Source of the DNA: an uncultured Treponema sp.
GTDB taxonomy: Bacteria; Spirochaetota; Spirochaetia; Treponematales; Treponemataceae
Reading direction: 5' to 3'
DNA length: 64,000 nt
Assembly (NCBI GenBank): GCA_910584475.1
Contig: CAJUBD010000003.1
Span: forward strand, 124,001-188,000
Shown: positions 32,679 to 40,980 of the stretch, in pieces
How the letters are laid out: each line of letters starts with the position of its first letter
How positions within the stretch are numbered: position 1 is the first letter of the stretch
The notes under the pieces: generated by a model
What the model was told of the DNA's origin: nothing
What the model saw: only the letters and a program-made list of their open reading frames with translations
Databases searched by the model: none
Program-made: the position numbers and the translations under genes

Positions 32679-34721
32679 CAGGGCTTGGATTTCCTGCTTT
32701 TTGTGTTTGCCTTGCAAATCGCATGGAATCGTTTCCAAAAAACGCCATTTTTTCGGAATCACGACATTTTCAAAAAATTGCATAAGATAATCGTGAAAAA
32801 ACATATTCACATCGAATTTTTTTTGCGAAGAAAATTTTTGTATTCCAGCTTCGTTGAATGCGATGGCGGCGGCCAAATATTGACGACGGTCGCTCATCGC
32901 CACGACGCAGACATCTTTCACGAAGCCGCTTTGCAAAATCCGATTTTCCACTTCCGCGAGCGAAACGCGTTTCTCCTCGATTTTCACAATTGAATCGGCG
33001 CGACCTTTTAAAATGAATTTTCCGTCGGGCAAAATTTCCACCAAGTCGGCGGTTTCAAAACCTTCTGGATTTTTTATATAAAGCGATTTTATCACCAAGC
33101 AGCCCGAACCGTTTTTCCAAATTTTTGCGTTGTCAAACAGTGTCCATTCCAAACCGTTCTTGCTTTGCCGCCACGCAATGCCAGCCGTTTCCGTGCTTCC
33201 GTAAACTTCCACCGGCCAAAATCCGAAAACTTCATTTGTGCGCTCCGCCACTTCCGGCAGCAAAACTCCGCCGCTCGTAAAAATGAACGGCTCTTTCAAA
33301 GGAAGCGGATTTTCTCCTTGGGCATCATTAGTGCGTTTCAAAAAAGCGGGCACGGCGATAATCATATATTTTTCGTCGGAGAATTTTTCGAACTCTGAAG
33401 GAAATTCAATTCGCGTGCGACGGAAAGGAACGCCCGCCGCGAACGGAAGCGAAATCGTAAACAAAAATCCGTAGATGTGATGCTGGCTCACCGTGGCGAC
33501 AAGCTTTCTTTGCAAAAATTCTTCGCCCCATTTTGAAAAAATGAACGCATTGTCCTGCTCGAATTCCGTCATCCGCTGCACGACATCTTTCGGCTTGCCG
33601 GTGCTGCCCGAAGTAAACAGATGGATTCGAGTTTCGTCGGAATTGATTTTCGGCGCATCGCGAATTTCGCTTTCGCTCGGCATCGCAGAATTTTCGATGA
33701 TTGAGGTAATGTCGAACGCGCCCAACGATTCAATCGCGCTCTGCACGTCGCTCAAAAATTCTTGCCCCGGCTTTTTCATTTCCTTTATGAATTCGCCTGA
33801 AATATTCGCCGTAAGCATAACTTGTTTTTTACACTGTAACAACGCGACGAATGTCACCAAAAAATACCAATAGTCGTTGCAATGCAAAATCCATTCGCCG
33901 CAGTCTTTGCCATGGATGAACGCGCGCATTTTCGCCGTGTCGCGCAAAAAATCTTTCCAAGTTTTGTAAACGCCATCCGACCAAACGCCTTCAAAGCACA
34001 TCACGAAATCGTCGGCGCGGCTTTTCGCCGTGAAATTGGAAATCGAAAAATAATCCTGCATTTTTTTATTTACCCTCATTCTGACAAAAAATTCGATTGC
34101 GAAAATCATTCCCATCATCAAATAGGAAATTCCGCCATTGTAAATCGACCAAATTTTTTCCGAGCAAAAAAAAGCCGTGTAAATCGCGACCGCAATATTA
34201 ATTACGAAAAACGCGCACCAGACAATCGTAACTTTTTTGCAATAATTTTCCACACGCGATTTGTACGGGCTTTTCAAAATCGACTTGTCCTGCATCGTCG
34301 CGAACCGAAAGACAATCGGCGGCGGTGAAATCAAACTTGTCGCAAAAAAAAACAAAAGCGTCGCGCAAACTGCGACAGGATAAAGTTTCAAAAACAAACC
34401 AGAATTTGCGACAAAGCACAAGATTCCTGCGGTGAGAAAGAAAAACGAAGAAAGCAAATTTTTAGAATTGAATCTTACTTTGCCAAAAAAATTCCGCAGA
34501 TTTTTTTTTCGTTCGTTCGCAGAACTTTTTTCGTTTTCATCGGCAGAATTTTTTTCCGAAGAATTTCCCGTGGCGGAAATAAAAAAAATCAGCGCGAGCG
34601 CAATCACGCACAGAGAAATTATGCGCACCGGAAATTTGTACACGACCAAAAGTACAAAAATCAGCGCGGGATACAAAACGGTCAGCGCGGAGAAAAATAT
34701 TTTTAAAATTTTTTTTGCCAC
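32661..34721 (-). CDS. COG4648 membrane domain fused to an AMP-dependent acyl/aryl ligase (ApeG-ApeH fusion)
   Basis: 686 aa. The first about 230 residues contain several TM helices (5-45, 85-130, 165-215) separated by a Lys/Glu-rich loop, matching the COG4648 small membrane protein of aryl-polyene clusters. From about 240 it is an adenylating enzyme: LFTSGSTGKPKDVV (P-loop, 370s), VEVYGSTETAGIAWR, and FILKGRADSIVKIEEKRVSL (hinge A8). Activates an aryl or acyl acid and loads it on ACP. In known clusters these are two genes; the fusion is clear because the frame is continuous. Located immediately downstream of two ACP genes. Confidence 0.82.
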   Translation of the reverse strand: MAKKILKIFFSALTVLYPALIFVLLVVYKFPVRIISLCVIALALIFFISATGNSSEKNSADENEKSSANERKKNLRNFFGKVRFNSKNLLSSFFFLTAGILCFVANSGLFLKLYPVAVCATLLFFFATSLISPPPIVFRFATMQDKSILKSPYKSRVENYCKKVTIVWCAFFVINIAVAIYTAFFCSEKIWSIYNGGISYLMMGMIFAIEFFVRMRVNKKMQDYFSISNFTAKSRADDFVMCFEGVWSDGVYKTWKDFLRDTAKMRAFIHGKDCGEWILHCNDYWYFLVTFVALLQCKKQVMLTANISGEFIKEMKKPGQEFLSDVQSAIESLGAFDITSIIENSAMPSESEIRDAPKINSDETRIHLFTSGSTGKPKDVVQRMTEFEQDNAFIFSKWGEEFLQRKLVATVSQHHIYGFLFTISLPFAAGVPFRRTRIEFPSEFEKFSDEKYMIIAVPAFLKRTNDAQGENPLPLKEPFIFTSGGVLLPEVAERTNEVFGFWPVEVYGSTETAGIAWRQSKNGLEWTLFDNAKIWKNGSGCLVIKSLYIKNPEGFETADLVEILPDGKFILKGRADSIVKIEEKRVSLAEVENRILQSGFVKDVCVVAMSDRRQYLAAAIAFNEAGIQKFSSQKKFDVNMFFHDYLMQFFENVVIPKKWRFLETIPCDLQGKHKKQEIQALFTKVE

Positions 34722-34774
34722 AAAAACGACTTTAAAATCGGCGACCTCATTCAGCCGCCAACCTTAAAACAAAA

Positions 34775-35020
34775 TTATTTTTGCGCAAGAGGCAAAAGAA
34801 TGTCCACCACGTTTCCAATGGTTTTCGCGCTCTTGAACATTTCAGGATCGATTTTTCCGGGAATGAATTGCTTCATCTTTACGACAAGATCAACCGCGTC
34901 AATCGAATCCAAATCCAAATCCTCGAAAAGTTTTGAATCCATAGTAACGTCGCTTTTGTCCACCTCGAAATCACTTTCAAGGACATCCTGGATTTTCGCG
35001 AAAATTTCTTCTTTCGTCAT
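34775..35020 (-). CDS. Acyl carrier protein 2
   Basis: 81 aa with a GGAGG site. DLDSIDAVDL carries the Ser that receives phosphopantetheine (about Ser38). Acidic, helical, standard ACP length. Paired with a second ACP 20 bp upstream, as apeE/apeF are in aryl-polyene loci; not the housekeeping fabF-linked acpP. Confidence 0.88.
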   Translation of the reverse strand: MTKEEIFAKIQDVLESDFEVDKSDVTMDSKLFEDLDLDSIDAVDLVVKMKQFIPGKIDPEMFKSAKTIGNVVDILLPLAQK

Positions 35021-35039
35021 TTTTCCTCCATAACCGTGC

Positions 35040-35300
35040 TTATTTTGACTTTTCGGACTGGATAAATTCCGCCAAAGAATTTACCGAAGCAAAATGCTTT
35101 TTGCTGTCTTCACTTTCCGCCGAAAGTTTCACATCGAATTTTTTCTTGAGCGCGACGCCCAATTCCAACGCATCGATGGAATCCAAACCCAAGCCCTTTC
35201 CGAACAAAGGCGCGTCATCCTGGATATCCTCGGGCGCGACATCTTCAAGTTCTAACGAAGAAACAATCAATTCTTTAATTTGTTTTTTTAATTCTTCCAT
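35040..35300 (-). CDS. Acyl carrier protein 1
   Basis: 86 aa. GLDSIDALEL is the phosphopantetheine site. First gene of the minus-strand lipid block, with a clear promoter (TTGCAT-17-TATAAT, 35316-35344) 15 nt upstream. Longer starts in frame exist but lie upstream of the promoter and are rejected. Confidence 0.88.
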   Translation of the reverse strand: MEELKKQIKELIVSSLELEDVAPEDIQDDAPLFGKGLGLDSIDALELGVALKKKFDVKLSAESEDSKKHFASVNSLAEFIQSEKSK

Positions 35301-35315
35301 AAAAACAACTTGTCT

Positions 35316-35344
35316 ATTATAATCCATATTCGAAAAAAATGCAA
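35316..35344 (-). promoter_or_regulatory. Promoter of the aryl-polyene-like block
   Basis: Minus strand TTGCAT (35339-35344), 17-nt spacer, TATAAT (35316-35321). Divergent from the methyltransferase promoter 120 bp away; the interval contains a hairpin CGCAGG/CCTGCG (about 35440-35455). Confidence 0.7.
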
Positions 35345-35464
35345 GTGTTTTTTCTTGTTTTTCTCGAAGCCCCTTACGGCAGCCAAACGGTGCAGCCGCT
35401 AGCCCCAGCGGCAGCGAACTTCTACGCGCAGGCACGAAAAACCTGCGTGGCGCTCGCGCCAATC

Positions 35465-35493
35465 TTGCAACGAACGGCTTTTTCTGATAAAAT
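35465..35493 (+). promoter_or_regulatory. Promoter of the methyltransferase gene (leaderless)
   Basis: TTGCAA (35465-35470), 17-nt spacer, TAAAAT (35488-35493), 6 nt to the ATG at 35500. Confidence 0.6.
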
Positions 35494-35499
35494 GTTTCT

Positions 35500-36609
35500 A
35501 TGAAAAACAATTCTCTGTTCAGCATGGAAAAATTTTCCAAAGACAAAATTTCCGCAATCGACGCGAAATTCGAGGCGCAAAAAATCGCGTTCGCGCCGCT
35601 CACATTTCAGGCGATTCGCGCGATGCTGGATTTGGGCGTGCTGCAAAAAATCAGCGATTCTGGCGATGACGGAATTTCGGCGCAAGAACTTTCGCGTACG
35701 CTCGACATTTCTGAATACGGAATAAAAGTTCTTTGCGAAATGGCAGTCGGAATGAACGTCATCAAACTCAAAATCGCGCAAAACGAAGAGCGATTTTTTC
35801 TGGGAAAAATCGGATTTTTCTTGCTTGAAGACAATTTGACAAAAGTCAATTTCAATTTTACGAACGACATTTGCTACAAAGGCGCATTCGATTTGGGCGA
35901 CTCGGTAAAAAGCGGAAAGCCCGAAGGCTTGAAAGTTTTCGGCAAAAATTGGACGACGATTTACGAGGCTCTTTCTTCGCTCGGCGAACGCGAAAAAAAA
36001 TCTTGGTTTGAATTCGACCATTTTTATTCCGACATAGCGTTTCCCGAAGCCTTGCCGATTGTCTACGCCGAAAAGCCCAAACGACTTTTTGACATAGGCG
36101 GCAACACCGCGAAATGGGCGATTGCCAGCTGCGAATTTGACGCGGACGTTCATGTTACGATAGTAGATTTGCCGGGACAAATTGCGGTGGCGAAAAAGAA
36201 CGCCGAAGCCGCCGGATTTTCCGAGCGAATCGACTTTTACAGCGGAAACATTTTGGCGGAAAGCACCGCGCTTCCTGCCGCGCCAGACGCGGTTTGGATG
36301 AGCCAATTTTTGGATTGTTTTTCGCTTCATCAAATCACGAAAATCCTGAAAAAAATTCATTCTGTCGCGACAGAGAAAACTTTAGTCTATGTTTTGGAGC
36401 CGCTTTGGGACAAACAAAGATTCGAAGCGGAATCTTATGCGCTTCAGGCGACATCGCTTTACTTCACTTGCATGGCGAACGGCAACAGCAAAATGTACCG
36501 TTACGGCGAACTCGTGGACGCAATTTGCGCGGGCGGCTTTGAGCTGAAAACCGCGCATCACAATTTAGGCAGTAATTTTTATTCGCTTTTGGTTTTCGCA
36601 AAAAAATAA
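35500..36609 (+). CDS. SAM-dependent O-methyltransferase, winged-helix type
   Basis: 369 aa. An N-terminal winged-helix dimerisation region (about 20-95, ISAQELSRTLDISEYGIKVL) precedes the SAM domain: RLFDIGGNTAKWAIASCEFD (motif I, about 197), VTIVDLPGQIAVAKKN and VWMSQFLDCF (motif for catalytic region). Resembles small-molecule O-methyltransferases such as hydroxyneurosporene or polyketide enzymes; such a gene belongs to many aryl-polyene loci, where it would methylate the aryl head. Divergently transcribed from the ACP operon over a shared 200-bp control region, which fits co-regulation. Confidence 0.82.
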   Translation: MKNNSLFSMEKFSKDKISAIDAKFEAQKIAFAPLTFQAIRAMLDLGVLQKISDSGDDGISAQELSRTLDISEYGIKVLCEMAVGMNVIKLKIAQNEERFFLGKIGFFLLEDNLTKVNFNFTNDICYKGAFDLGDSVKSGKPEGLKVFGKNWTTIYEALSSLGEREKKSWFEFDHFYSDIAFPEALPIVYAEKPKRLFDIGGNTAKWAIASCEFDADVHVTIVDLPGQIAVAKKNAEAAGFSERIDFYSGNILAESTALPAAPDAVWMSQFLDCFSLHQITKILKKIHSVATEKTLVYVLEPLWDKQRFEAESYALQATSLYFTCMANGNSKMYRYGELVDAICAGGFELKTAHHNLGSNFYSLLVFAKK

Positions 36610-36616
36610 ATGGGGA

Positions 36617-36661
36617 ACATTTAAAATCCGCGCAAAGATAGCGTACGAATTTTAAATGTTT
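36617..36661 (+). repeat. M4-type hairpin in the PPK2 leader
   Basis: AACATTTAAAAT and ATTTTAAATGTT arms around an imperfect centre, immediately followed by TAGGAGG, the ribosome-binding site of the next gene. Looks like the M4 end of a modular element. Confidence 0.5.
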
Positions 36662-36671
36662 AGGAGGAATT

Positions 36672-37535
36672 ATGGAATTGGAAAAATATCGATTTGACGG
36701 AAGCGAAAAAATCGACTTGAAAAAAATTCATTATGACTTTGATAGTTTAGAAGAAAAAAAATCCGCGCTCATAAAGCAGACGCAAAAAAATATGGAAGAA
36801 GTGTCGGAACTCCAAGACAGACTTTATGCGGAAGGACGCGAGGCGATTTTGGTTTGCCTTCAGGCATTGGACGCGGCGGGAAAGGACAGTGTTGTCAAGC
36901 ATGTTTTTTCGAGCATAAATCCGCAAGGCATCGATGTGTACAGTTTCAAGTCGCCGAACGCGGACGAGGCGACGCACGACTTTCTGTGGCGTTATCACAA
37001 GCGCCTTCCTTCGCGCGGGAAAATGTGCATTTTCAATCGTTCTTATTATGAAGAAGTTTTGGTCGTGAAGGTGCACGAATTTTGGAAAAGTTACAACATG
37101 CCAAAGCGTACGGTGAATGAAGATTACATTAAAAACCGCTACAAAGACATTCGCGGCTGGGAAGAATATCTTTACGGAAATTCTTTTCGCGTGATAAAAA
37201 TTTTTTTGAATCTTTCCAAGGAAGAGCAAAAGCGGCGATTTTTGGAGCGGATAAATCGCGAGGAAAAAAATTGGAAGTTCAGCGCGAGCGACATAAAGGA
37301 ACGCGCATTTTTCGACGATTACCGCGCGGCGTTTGAAGACGCAATCAACGCGACGAGCACGAAAGATTGCCCGTGGTATGTTTTGCCCGCTGACAAAAAA
37401 TGGTACACGCGCTATCTTGTTTCGGAAATTTTGCTTGACGTGATGCGCGACATAAATCCGCAATTTCCCAAGTTGGACGACGAAGCAAAAAGTCGCCTTG
37501 AAGAATGCAAAAAAATCTTGGAAGAAGAGAATTGA
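36672..37535 (+). CDS. ppk2: Polyphosphate kinase 2 family phosphotransferase
   Basis: 287 aa. Transfers phosphate between polyphosphate and a nucleotide. P-loop around 67-73 (ALDAAGKDSVV), lid module FNRSYYEEVLVVKVH, and the 1-domain length point to a class I or III PPK2. Which nucleotide it uses (ADP, GDP or AMP) cannot be read off. AGGAGG site. Followed by an acetyltransferase gene 47 bp downstream. Confidence 0.9.
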   Translation: MELEKYRFDGSEKIDLKKIHYDFDSLEEKKSALIKQTQKNMEEVSELQDRLYAEGREAILVCLQALDAAGKDSVVKHVFSSINPQGIDVYSFKSPNADEATHDFLWRYHKRLPSRGKMCIFNRSYYEEVLVVKVHEFWKSYNMPKRTVNEDYIKNRYKDIRGWEEYLYGNSFRVIKIFLNLSKEEQKRRFLERINREEKNWKFSASDIKERAFFDDYRAAFEDAINATSTKDCPWYVLPADKKWYTRYLVSEILLDVMRDINPQFPKLDDEAKSRLEECKKILEEEN

Positions 37536-37582
37536 GAATTTTGCAATTCTTTCAATGTGGAAATTTGCGACAGGAGAATAAT

Positions 37583-38137
37583 GTGTCTCGCAAAAGAATT
37601 ATAAAAAGCATAGAGGAAAAATATTTGGCGCGGTCATTGGATTTTGTTGAAAAGGTTTTTACAGAATATGATTGCGAGAAAGAAGGAAAAAAAGTTCGCG
37701 CTTTGGTCGAGGAAATTCGTTCGAAAAAATATTATCTTCCTGAACTTGAACTTGTTATGACAGATGAAAATGATGCCATTCTAGGATATGCGATGTTTTC
37801 GCGTTTTCACATTGAAAGAAAATATGAGAATGAATTGTTGTTGCTTTCTCCTGTCGCCGTAAAAACAGAATTACAAAGGCAGCATATTTCAAAAGAACTG
37901 ATTGAATCTGGATTTGAAAGAGCAAAAACCATGGGATTTAAAGCTGTCCTTGTCGAAGGAAATCCGAAAAATTATAATCCGAGAGGATTTGTTACAAGCG
38001 CTGATTATGGAATTTTGGCAAGCCCGAAAATTCACCTTCCTCATATAAATTGCCTGATGATAAAGGAACTTGAAGATGGCGCATTGGAAAAGATGAGCGG
38101 AACGGTGGATTATTCGTTTTATGATGCGTTGAGCTAA
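37583..38137 (+). CDS. GNAT-family N-acetyltransferase
   Basis: 184 aa from GTG with a GGAG site; a longer ATG frame overlaps the previous gene and has no site. The acetyl-CoA fold is visible as ELVMTDENDAILGYAMFS, LLLLSPVAVKTELQRQHISK (motif A, Q/R-x-x-G/H) and GFKAVLVEGNPKNYNPRGF. Similar to YhbS-type acetyltransferases; acceptor unknown. Confidence 0.85.
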   Translation: MSRKRIIKSIEEKYLARSLDFVEKVFTEYDCEKEGKKVRALVEEIRSKKYYLPELELVMTDENDAILGYAMFSRFHIERKYENELLLLSPVAVKTELQRQHISKELIESGFERAKTMGFKAVLVEGNPKNYNPRGFVTSADYGILASPKIHLPHINCLMIKELEDGALEKMSGTVDYSFYDALS

Positions 38138-38199
38138 TGACGGAGGATATGATTGTCGCATTTTTGCGTCGCTTAATTTTTTAAAGTATGGGGGCTTTG

Positions 38200-38481
38200 A
38201 TGAATAAGAAGACGTGGGTTTTCACGGCCTTAGGCATTGGATTTGCCATAGCAATAATGTCAATGGCTATAGCGATATATTTTGGGTACACATATGCATA
38301 TCGCACAGAAACAGATATGTTTACGGTCAAACTGTTTGGACTCCCTATTTATGAACTTACAAGGTCAGGGAAAAAATATGTTGGAGAATCCATAGGAATC
38401 AATATGGGAGGCATCTGCGGCATTTGCATGGTTGTAAGCATCATTGTTGTAAAAATAATCCACATAGTTCGTCACAGATAA
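38200..38481 (+). CDS. Small two-TM membrane protein, unknown
   Basis: 93 aa from the ATG at 38200, preceded by a GGGGG site. Hydrophobic segments at about 8-32 and 68-88, with a short charged loop (RTETDMFTVKLFGLPIYELTR) between. No family recognised. Codirectional with and 60 bp after the acetyltransferase. Confidence 0.6.
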   Translation: MNKKTWVFTALGIGFAIAIMSMAIAIYFGYTYAYRTETDMFTVKLFGLPIYELTRSGKKYVGESIGINMGGICGICMVVSIIVVKIIHIVRHR

Positions 38482-38504
38482 ATTCTAAAATAACGATTTG
38501 CGGG

Positions 38505-38532
38505 TTGACAAGAAAAATTAATCAGTTATAAT
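38505..38532 (+). promoter_or_regulatory. Promoter of a candidate ncRNA
   Basis: TTGACA (38505-38510), 16-nt spacer, TATAAT (38527-38532): full consensus, with no coding start downstream before a terminator. Confidence 0.75.
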
Positions 38533-38538
38533 CTTTCA

Positions 38539-38682
38539 CGCTCGACATAACCCTTGGTAATGCAAGGAATTAGGTTGCATCAAGCGTATTATTTTTAGTG
38601 AAAACTTTCCGCAAAATGCTTTTTCATTCCGCTGGAATGTGAATGCGAAAACTGAAAAAAGGAAGCCGCGGCTTCCTTTTTG
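38539..38682 (+). ncRNA. Candidate structured non-coding RNA of about 145 nt
   Basis: Lies between a consensus promoter and a perfect terminator and contains no ORF. Predicted pairings: CGCT near 38539 with AGCG near 38583; inside, either CCTT/AAGG (about 38552-38566) or the alternative ATGCAA/TTGCAT (38560-38580), which exclude each other; then a stable hairpin TTCATTCC-GCT-GGAATGTGAA closed by CGCA/TGCG (about 38610-38646). Not SRP RNA, tmRNA or RNase P by size and lack of their motifs; 6S RNA is not clearly excluded. Terminator at 38656-38681. Confidence 0.6.
38656..38681 (+). terminator. Intrinsic terminator of the ncRNA
   Basis: AAAAAGGAAGC and GCTTCCTTTTT arms around CGCG; perfectly palindromic so it may also serve the opposite strand. 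Confidence 0.85.
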
Positions 38683-38810
38683 TTTTTTAAATGCGTAACA
38701 TGATTAGTTTGAAAAAACAGATGCGGTTAAACAAACGCAAATAAAAAAGACAAGGCACAGACATTCTATCCGTGTCCCATCTGCCAGAATCGGCATGCCT
38801 CTGCGTCAAA

Positions 38811-40043
38811 TTATTTTGCCAACGCTTTGTCAAGCATCGCGCTGATTTTTTCTTTGTCCAAATGCGTTCCGATTATGCAAAGTTTTATCATTCTGTCGCC
38901 GAGTTTTTCATCCCAATCTTTTTTTACTTCGGGATTTTCGCGCAGGATTTTCTCACGTTCGGCTTTTGGCGCGGCAGCCACCCATTGCCCAGAATATCCC
39001 GCCACGATTTGCCGGCCCGTAGTTTCGAAAACCCACGCCATTTCCGGCTCGTCTGCGAACCACATCAAGCCTTTCGAGCGGATGATGTTGCGCGGCCATT
39101 TGCTCGCCGCCTCATCCAATTTTTGTCGATCGAACGCCGCGCGCCTATAATAAATGAACGAGCCGATTCCGTATTCGTCTTCGCTTTCGCCTTCGTGCCT
39201 GTGCTCGTGGTGATGGTGTTCGTGGTGCTCATGTTCATGATGATGTCCATGTTCGTGTTCGCCATGATGATGCTCGTGTTCATCGTGATGGTGTTCATGC
39301 TCATGTTCGTGACTGTGTTCGCCGTGCTTATCAAGTTCATCTTCATCGACATCTTTGTTGAGTTCCGCAACCCAGCCCGCGCTTTCGTAAACCTTTTCAA
39401 AATCGAATTCGTGCGTTCCCAAAATTTGCGAAAGCTCCACTTGGCATTTTGTGGTTTCAATGACGCGCGCGTTCGGCTGAAGTTTTTTTACGACGGCGCG
39501 AATTTTCTTGAGCTGCTCTTCGTTCACCAAGTCCACTTTGTTTATTATGAGCGTGTTGCAGAATTCGATTTGCTGAACCAAAAGCGACTCGATGTCCTCT
39601 TCTTCCATATTGTTTTTCAAAAGCGCGTTGCCTTCGTCAAACTCCGTCGTAAGGCGCATCGCATCCACCACGGAAACCAAATTGTCGATGTAGCCTTTGT
39701 CAATTTGCTCCACGGCTTGCGCGATGGGCATTGGCTCACAAACGCCGCTTGCTTCGATGAGAATGTAGTCAAACTTGCCGGTTTTTATGAGACTTTCGAT
39801 TTGCTCCACCAAATCAGTTTTGAGCGTACAGCAAATGCATCCGTTCGTAAGCGGAACAAGGCTCGAGGAATCGGTGATGTTCGCTTCTTTTGAAATGAGC
39901 TTTTCGTCAACATTCACTTCGCCGATGTCGTTTACGATGACCGCGACCTTGTAGCCCTTTTGGTTGTTCAAAATGTAGTTCAAAAGCGTGGTCTTGCCCG
40001 CTCCCAAATATCCTGCCAAAAGAGTGATTGGAATCTTTTTCAT
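38811..40043 (-). CDS. CobW/G3E GTPase with His-rich loop (zinc metallochaperone type)
   Basis: 410 aa. GTPase motifs GYLGAGKTTLL (Walker A), the metal site NGCICCTL (CxCC) and INKVDLV; the C-terminal CobW_C domain contains GIGSFIYYRRAAFD and ends near HLDKEKISAMLDKALAK. Between the domains (about 240-285) sits a loop of nearly only His and Glu, a metal buffer seen in zinc chaperones of this family. Probably loads Zn into client enzymes. An AGAGG site precedes the ATG. Zur boxes were not found in the leader. Confidence 0.9.
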   Translation of the reverse strand: MKKIPITLLAGYLGAGKTTLLNYILNNQKGYKVAVIVNDIGEVNVDEKLISKEANITDSSSLVPLTNGCICCTLKTDLVEQIESLIKTGKFDYILIEASGVCEPMPIAQAVEQIDKGYIDNLVSVVDAMRLTTEFDEGNALLKNNMEEEDIESLLVQQIEFCNTLIINKVDLVNEEQLKKIRAVVKKLQPNARVIETTKCQVELSQILGTHEFDFEKVYESAGWVAELNKDVDEDELDKHGEHSHEHEHEHHHDEHEHHHGEHEHGHHHEHEHHEHHHHEHRHEGESEDEYGIGSFIYYRRAAFDRQKLDEAASKWPRNIIRSKGLMWFADEPEMAWVFETTGRQIVAGYSGQWVAAAPKAEREKILRENPEVKKDWDEKLGDRMIKLCIIGTHLDKEKISAMLDKALAK

Positions 40044-40080
40044 ATATTTGACCTCTGAGAAAATTTATTTATTATATTTT

Positions 40081-40235
40081 CCTTGTTTTTCAACAACGAA
40101 AAAAGTTTTAATTTTTGAGTTGTTGAAAATGCGATTTTGCAACGAAGTGGAAAATCGCAATAAATACGCGAGTTTTCGCAGAAAACTCGGCATTCAACTC
40201 GACGGCTCAATCAGCCGTTGAGTTGAATTTTTCTT
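40081..40235 (+). repeat. Modular hairpin element, copy k
   Basis: Complete unit: M1 40087-40128 (TTTTTCAACAAC/GTTGTTGAAAA), M2 40131-40158 (GCGATTTT/AAAATCGC), M3 40168-40189, M4 40192-40228 (15 of 16 paired). The right arm of M4 is also the last codons of the L,D-transpeptidase gene on the other strand. Confidence 0.8.
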
Positions 40236-40719
40236 TTTGAATGTGGACTTTCGCACCGTCGGGAACGGTATCGTAAAACCATTTAGCGTTTTCCATCGAA
40301 AGGCGAATGCATCCGTGGCTTGCAGGCTGCCCCAATTTCGCCGCTTCCTCGGGAATCACATTGCCCGCCTCGTCAGTCGCGAGCGAATGGAAAAGCCAAG
40401 TGCCGCCGATAAATCCGACCCACCATTTCGCGCCTTGTCCGAATTTTTTTGAAAAGAATGAAGTGCCGCGCTTTTGTCCGCTTTCGTTCAAAATATAGTC
40501 GCCAAGCGGAGTGTCATTGTCGCCGTCAAGCAGACCTGTGGAACAAACCATTTCCCGCACGAGCACGCCCTTTTCAAAGACATAAGTTTTTTGATCGTCG
40601 ACACTCACCACGACGAGCCAATCAGGGCCATAGCCGGCAGGACCTGCGAAAACATCCGCCGCAAAAATCGAAGCGCTCAAAGCCAACGCCGCGAGCGTAG
40701 TAACAAACATTTTTTTCAT
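40207..40719 (-). CDS. L,D-transpeptidase (YkuD family)
   Basis: 170 aa with a cleavable signal peptide (MKKMFVTTLAALALSASIFA, cut near A21). The YkuD catalytic block is GQPASHGCIRLS with the nucleophilic Cys and the conserved His/Arg. Cross-links or anchors proteins to peptidoglycan through 3-3 links in the periplasm. The last residues (KFNSTAD) are encoded inside a hairpin element and may be element-derived. An AAGG site precedes the ATG. Confidence 0.9.
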   Translation of the reverse strand: MKKMFVTTLAALALSASIFAADVFAGPAGYGPDWLVVVSVDDQKTYVFEKGVLVREMVCSTGLLDGDNDTPLGDYILNESGQKRGTSFFSKKFGQGAKWWVGFIGGTWLFHSLATDEAGNVIPEEAAKLGQPASHGCIRLSMENAKWFYDTVPDGAKVHIQKEKFNSTAD

Positions 40720-40980
40720 AATATACCTTTCGGAAAAAATTTGTTTTGATATTGATAATATAACAAATTTTTTCCGAAAAGGCAACAGGTGGCTTCATGG
40801 ATAAAGGCTCGCAAAAAACTTCGTGCCAGCCGATTTCAAAGCGACTTCTCTCGTCACACACCGAGCGAACTTTCTTCCCAAAAATTAAGGATAAAATTAA
40901 GGAAAAATTTGACTTTTTGCTGAAAATAATTTAAAATGGAAATTTCAATTTTGAACATTGGAATTTTTTTGGAGAACAAG

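Noticed and set aside
35422..36360. A 312-codon open frame on the minus strand
   Set aside because: Antisense to the methyltransferase with SAM motifs; its Arg/Phe-rich composition is typical of shadow frames in this genome.
38772..39893. A 373-codon plus-strand frame opposite the CobW gene
   Set aside because: Reads the His-rich region as Met/Val/Phe-rich sequence; the CobW motifs are unambiguous.
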